From assembly GCF_001043025.1 (NCBI RefSeq), contig NZ_JYLD01000020.1, positions 34,279 through 98,278 of the forward strand: a stretch of DNA of 64,000 nucleotides. Direction: 5' to 3'. The position numbers were made by a program, and so were the translations under genes. Under the pieces are notes generated by a model that had not been told where the DNA came from, did not search any database, and worked only from the letters and a program-made list of their open reading frames with translations. This DNA comes from Pseudomonas helleri (GTDB lineage Bacteria; Pseudomonadota; Gammaproteobacteria; Pseudomonadales; Pseudomonadaceae). Positions 62,842 to 64,000 of this stretch are shown here, piece after piece (within the stretch, counting starts at the first letter, position 1; each line of letters starts with the position of its first letter).

Positions 62842-63347
62842 CTTCTCAATCGCTCAAAAAAATAATATTCAAATTAAACCAAGACATGGAAGACTATCCA
62901 CCACTCGAATTCGAATCATTATGGGGAATTCAAATAAAGCCACACACATACAAAGTAGATAATATCCCCTACTACATTTATGGTGTAAGCAAAGGAGATA
63001 TCATTTTAGCTATAGAAAGCAACAAACAAATCCATGCGTCGTACCTTTTATACAGAGGTGGGCACTCAACGCTACGCGTATTTGCCGAAAACATAAGCGA
63101 TCGCATTAGAATCATTGACTATGCAAAAAAAAATGGCGCTCAGTGCACTAGTCAAAAAGGGAGCTCGCTACTTGCTATTGACATCCCCCCCAGCATAGAT
63201 TTCGATAAAATCGATGCTTTCCTTTTAAATCAATCAGACAACAAAACTATTGCCTATGAAGATGCCTGCCTGCAACACACTATAAGTGACATAGGTCGGA
63301 CTAATGAGTGTTACTCACTCTCAACGATCCCGATCTGGGCAAATTGA
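62838..63347 (+). CDS. DUF4265-like immunity protein for the Rhs-HNH toxin
   Basis: This 169-residue soluble protein starts with an ATG overlapping the rhs stop (ATGA). The sequence ESLWGIQIKPHTYKVDNIPYY, then YGVSKGDIILAIE and GGHSTLRVFAE matches DUF4265. In Rhs loci, the gene directly after the toxin tip encodes the cognate inhibitor, so it most likely binds and neutralises the HNH nuclease. It is AT-rich like the toxin tip. Confidence 0.78.
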   Translation: MTSQSLKKIIFKLNQDMEDYPPLEFESLWGIQIKPHTYKVDNIPYYIYGVSKGDIILAIESNKQIHASYLLYRGGHSTLRVFAENISDRIRIIDYAKKNGAQCTSQKGSSLLAIDIPPSIDFDKIDAFLLNQSDNKTIAYEDACLQHTISDIGRTNECYSLSTIPIWAN

Positions 63348-63684
63348 TATTTACACTGCATTGTGAGTTTATTACTGATGACATTCGGATAGTTCAGTGA
63401 ACGAATCCATCCTCACACGCAGGCTTCAATATGAAGACAATAACAGACTAAGGTTACCTGGCAACGCATGTCACTTGTACAAGAGGTCATATCCAATATT
63501 TATAAAAAAGTAGCTATTCCGTCAGCGACATATGGGTAGCACTGCAAGTTATGAAGATCTTCGCGGTACCGGACTGATCACCAGTGACTCACAAGTATGG
63601 TTGCAGCGCTGACCAGAAAGTTCATAGCTCTTTAACAGTCGGGCAACACCGGCATTGGCCTCCCGTTGTCAATGCCTGCAAGCA
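63348..63684 (+). other. AT-rich gap between immunity gene and orphan rhs module
   Basis: These are about 340 bases with no gene I can support. A lone CTTGTACAAG palindrome lies near 63475, which lacks a second half-site and is not interpreted further. The region may contain degraded pieces of earlier rhs tips. Confidence 0.4.
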
Positions 63685-64000
63685 TTAAGACAAACCTTCG
63701 CCCTCTACCCTGCCAGCAGACTGTGCTACACCTACGACGCCCGCGGCAACCTGCTTGAACGCCTCGACAGCGGCAAAAAAGCCCGCTTCACCTGGGACCT
63801 CTACGACCGCCTGACCCGATACGAAGATGATCGTCTGACCGCCGACTTCGCCTACGACGCACTGGGGCGACGCGTAGCCAAATACTCCAAAGCCCACTGC
63901 CCGCCCAGCCCCGGCGCCGGCCCGGCGTGGATCGAGCAGCAACAGCGCACGCTCAACGCCCAATACGACTGCGGCCAAAACATCTACGGCTGGGACGGCG
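63685..64000 (+). pseudogene. Truncated orphan rhs core, runs off the right edge
   Basis: From 63685 the sequence resumes rhs coding in frame (RQTFALYPASRLCYTYDARG). From 63725 it is nearly identical to 61733-62008 of the full rhs gene. About 105 bases of the core are missing at the junction, and no start codon or upstream core exists. Such modules carry an alternative core end and toxin tip, which here would lie beyond the window. It can only be expressed by recombination or as a fragment. Confidence 0.8.

Noticed and set aside
63470..63485. CTTGTACAAG near the right end as another LitR operator
   Set aside because: Only one half-site is present and no gene start follows.

Overview
The window reads as a chromosomal segment of a Pseudomonas species. 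The evidence is the moderately high GC content, several families of Pseudomonas-type REP elements (for example GTAGGAGCGAGCTTGCTCGC inverted pairs), the arsRBCH gene order, many LysR/MFS pairs and a type VI secretion VgrG/Rhs island. I cannot place the species; a P. fluorescens or P. fragi group member would fit. I see no rRNA, tRNA, integrase, transposase, CRISPR array or replication origin.

Layout. 0.3-4 kb holds a small conserved protein, a two-gene dihaem cytochrome operon resembling tsdB-tsdA (thiosulfate dehydrogenase), a lipoprotein, a DUF1883 protein, a 54-residue protein and an AlkB-type dioxygenase. 4-6.7 kb is modABC behind a ModE-like box, convergent with an orphan Wzz chain-length regulator. 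8-12 kb has a LysR regulator and a TonB siderophore receptor with a Fur-like box. 11.5-13.7 kb is a divergent pair of a SufR-like cysteine-rich regulator and an MFS exporter. 13.9-20.5 kb is a run of single genes: diguanylate cyclase, two small hypotheticals, GrpB, GFA, FAD oxidoreductase, DUF1275, and a VOC/WYL-regulator pair. 20.5-24.2 kb has a YeeE/YedE (thiosulfate-uptake-like) transporter and a second TonB receptor, followed by about 0.85 kb of dispersed repeats. 25-32.3 kb has an SDR, LysR regulators, an ankyrin-deaminase-MFS operon, YetF, a lipoprotein, a DUF2986 protein and a VOC protein. 32.3-35.7 kb contains gene remnants and then arsRBCH with its operator. 35.8-37.4 kb encodes TrmK and a YghU-type glutathione transferase.

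The most unusual metabolic locus is at 37.4-41.1 kb: a four-gene, translationally coupled operon hxsD-hxsB-hxsC-hxsA. It encodes a small HxsD protein, two radical SAM maturases and an exported protein with six tandem His-Xaa-Ser units followed by a peptidoglycan-binding domain. This His-Xaa-Ser maturation system has been recognised bioinformatically, but to my knowledge its chemical product and purpose are unknown. Next to it are a serine hydrolase and an iron-sulfur (6-4)-type photolyase with a DUF2256 partner. The photolyase lies behind a TGTACA-N12-TGTACA operator typical of light-responsive LitR/CarH regulators. Beyond that is an unusual fusion of a ferredoxin-type NAD(P)H reductase with an M24 aminopeptidase domain, divergent from a MocR regulator.

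47-53.5 kb is a set of regulators and small enzymes (HxlR/MFS, DHFR-like, RidA, SDR, GNAT, MAPEG, XRE). 53.7-64 kb is a type VI secretion island: tssF without tssG, vgrG, a full-length rhs gene ending in an HNH-nuclease toxin tip, a DUF4265-like immunity gene, and the beginning of a second, truncated rhs module that runs off the right edge. The vgrG, rhs and immunity genes are joined by ATGA overlaps.
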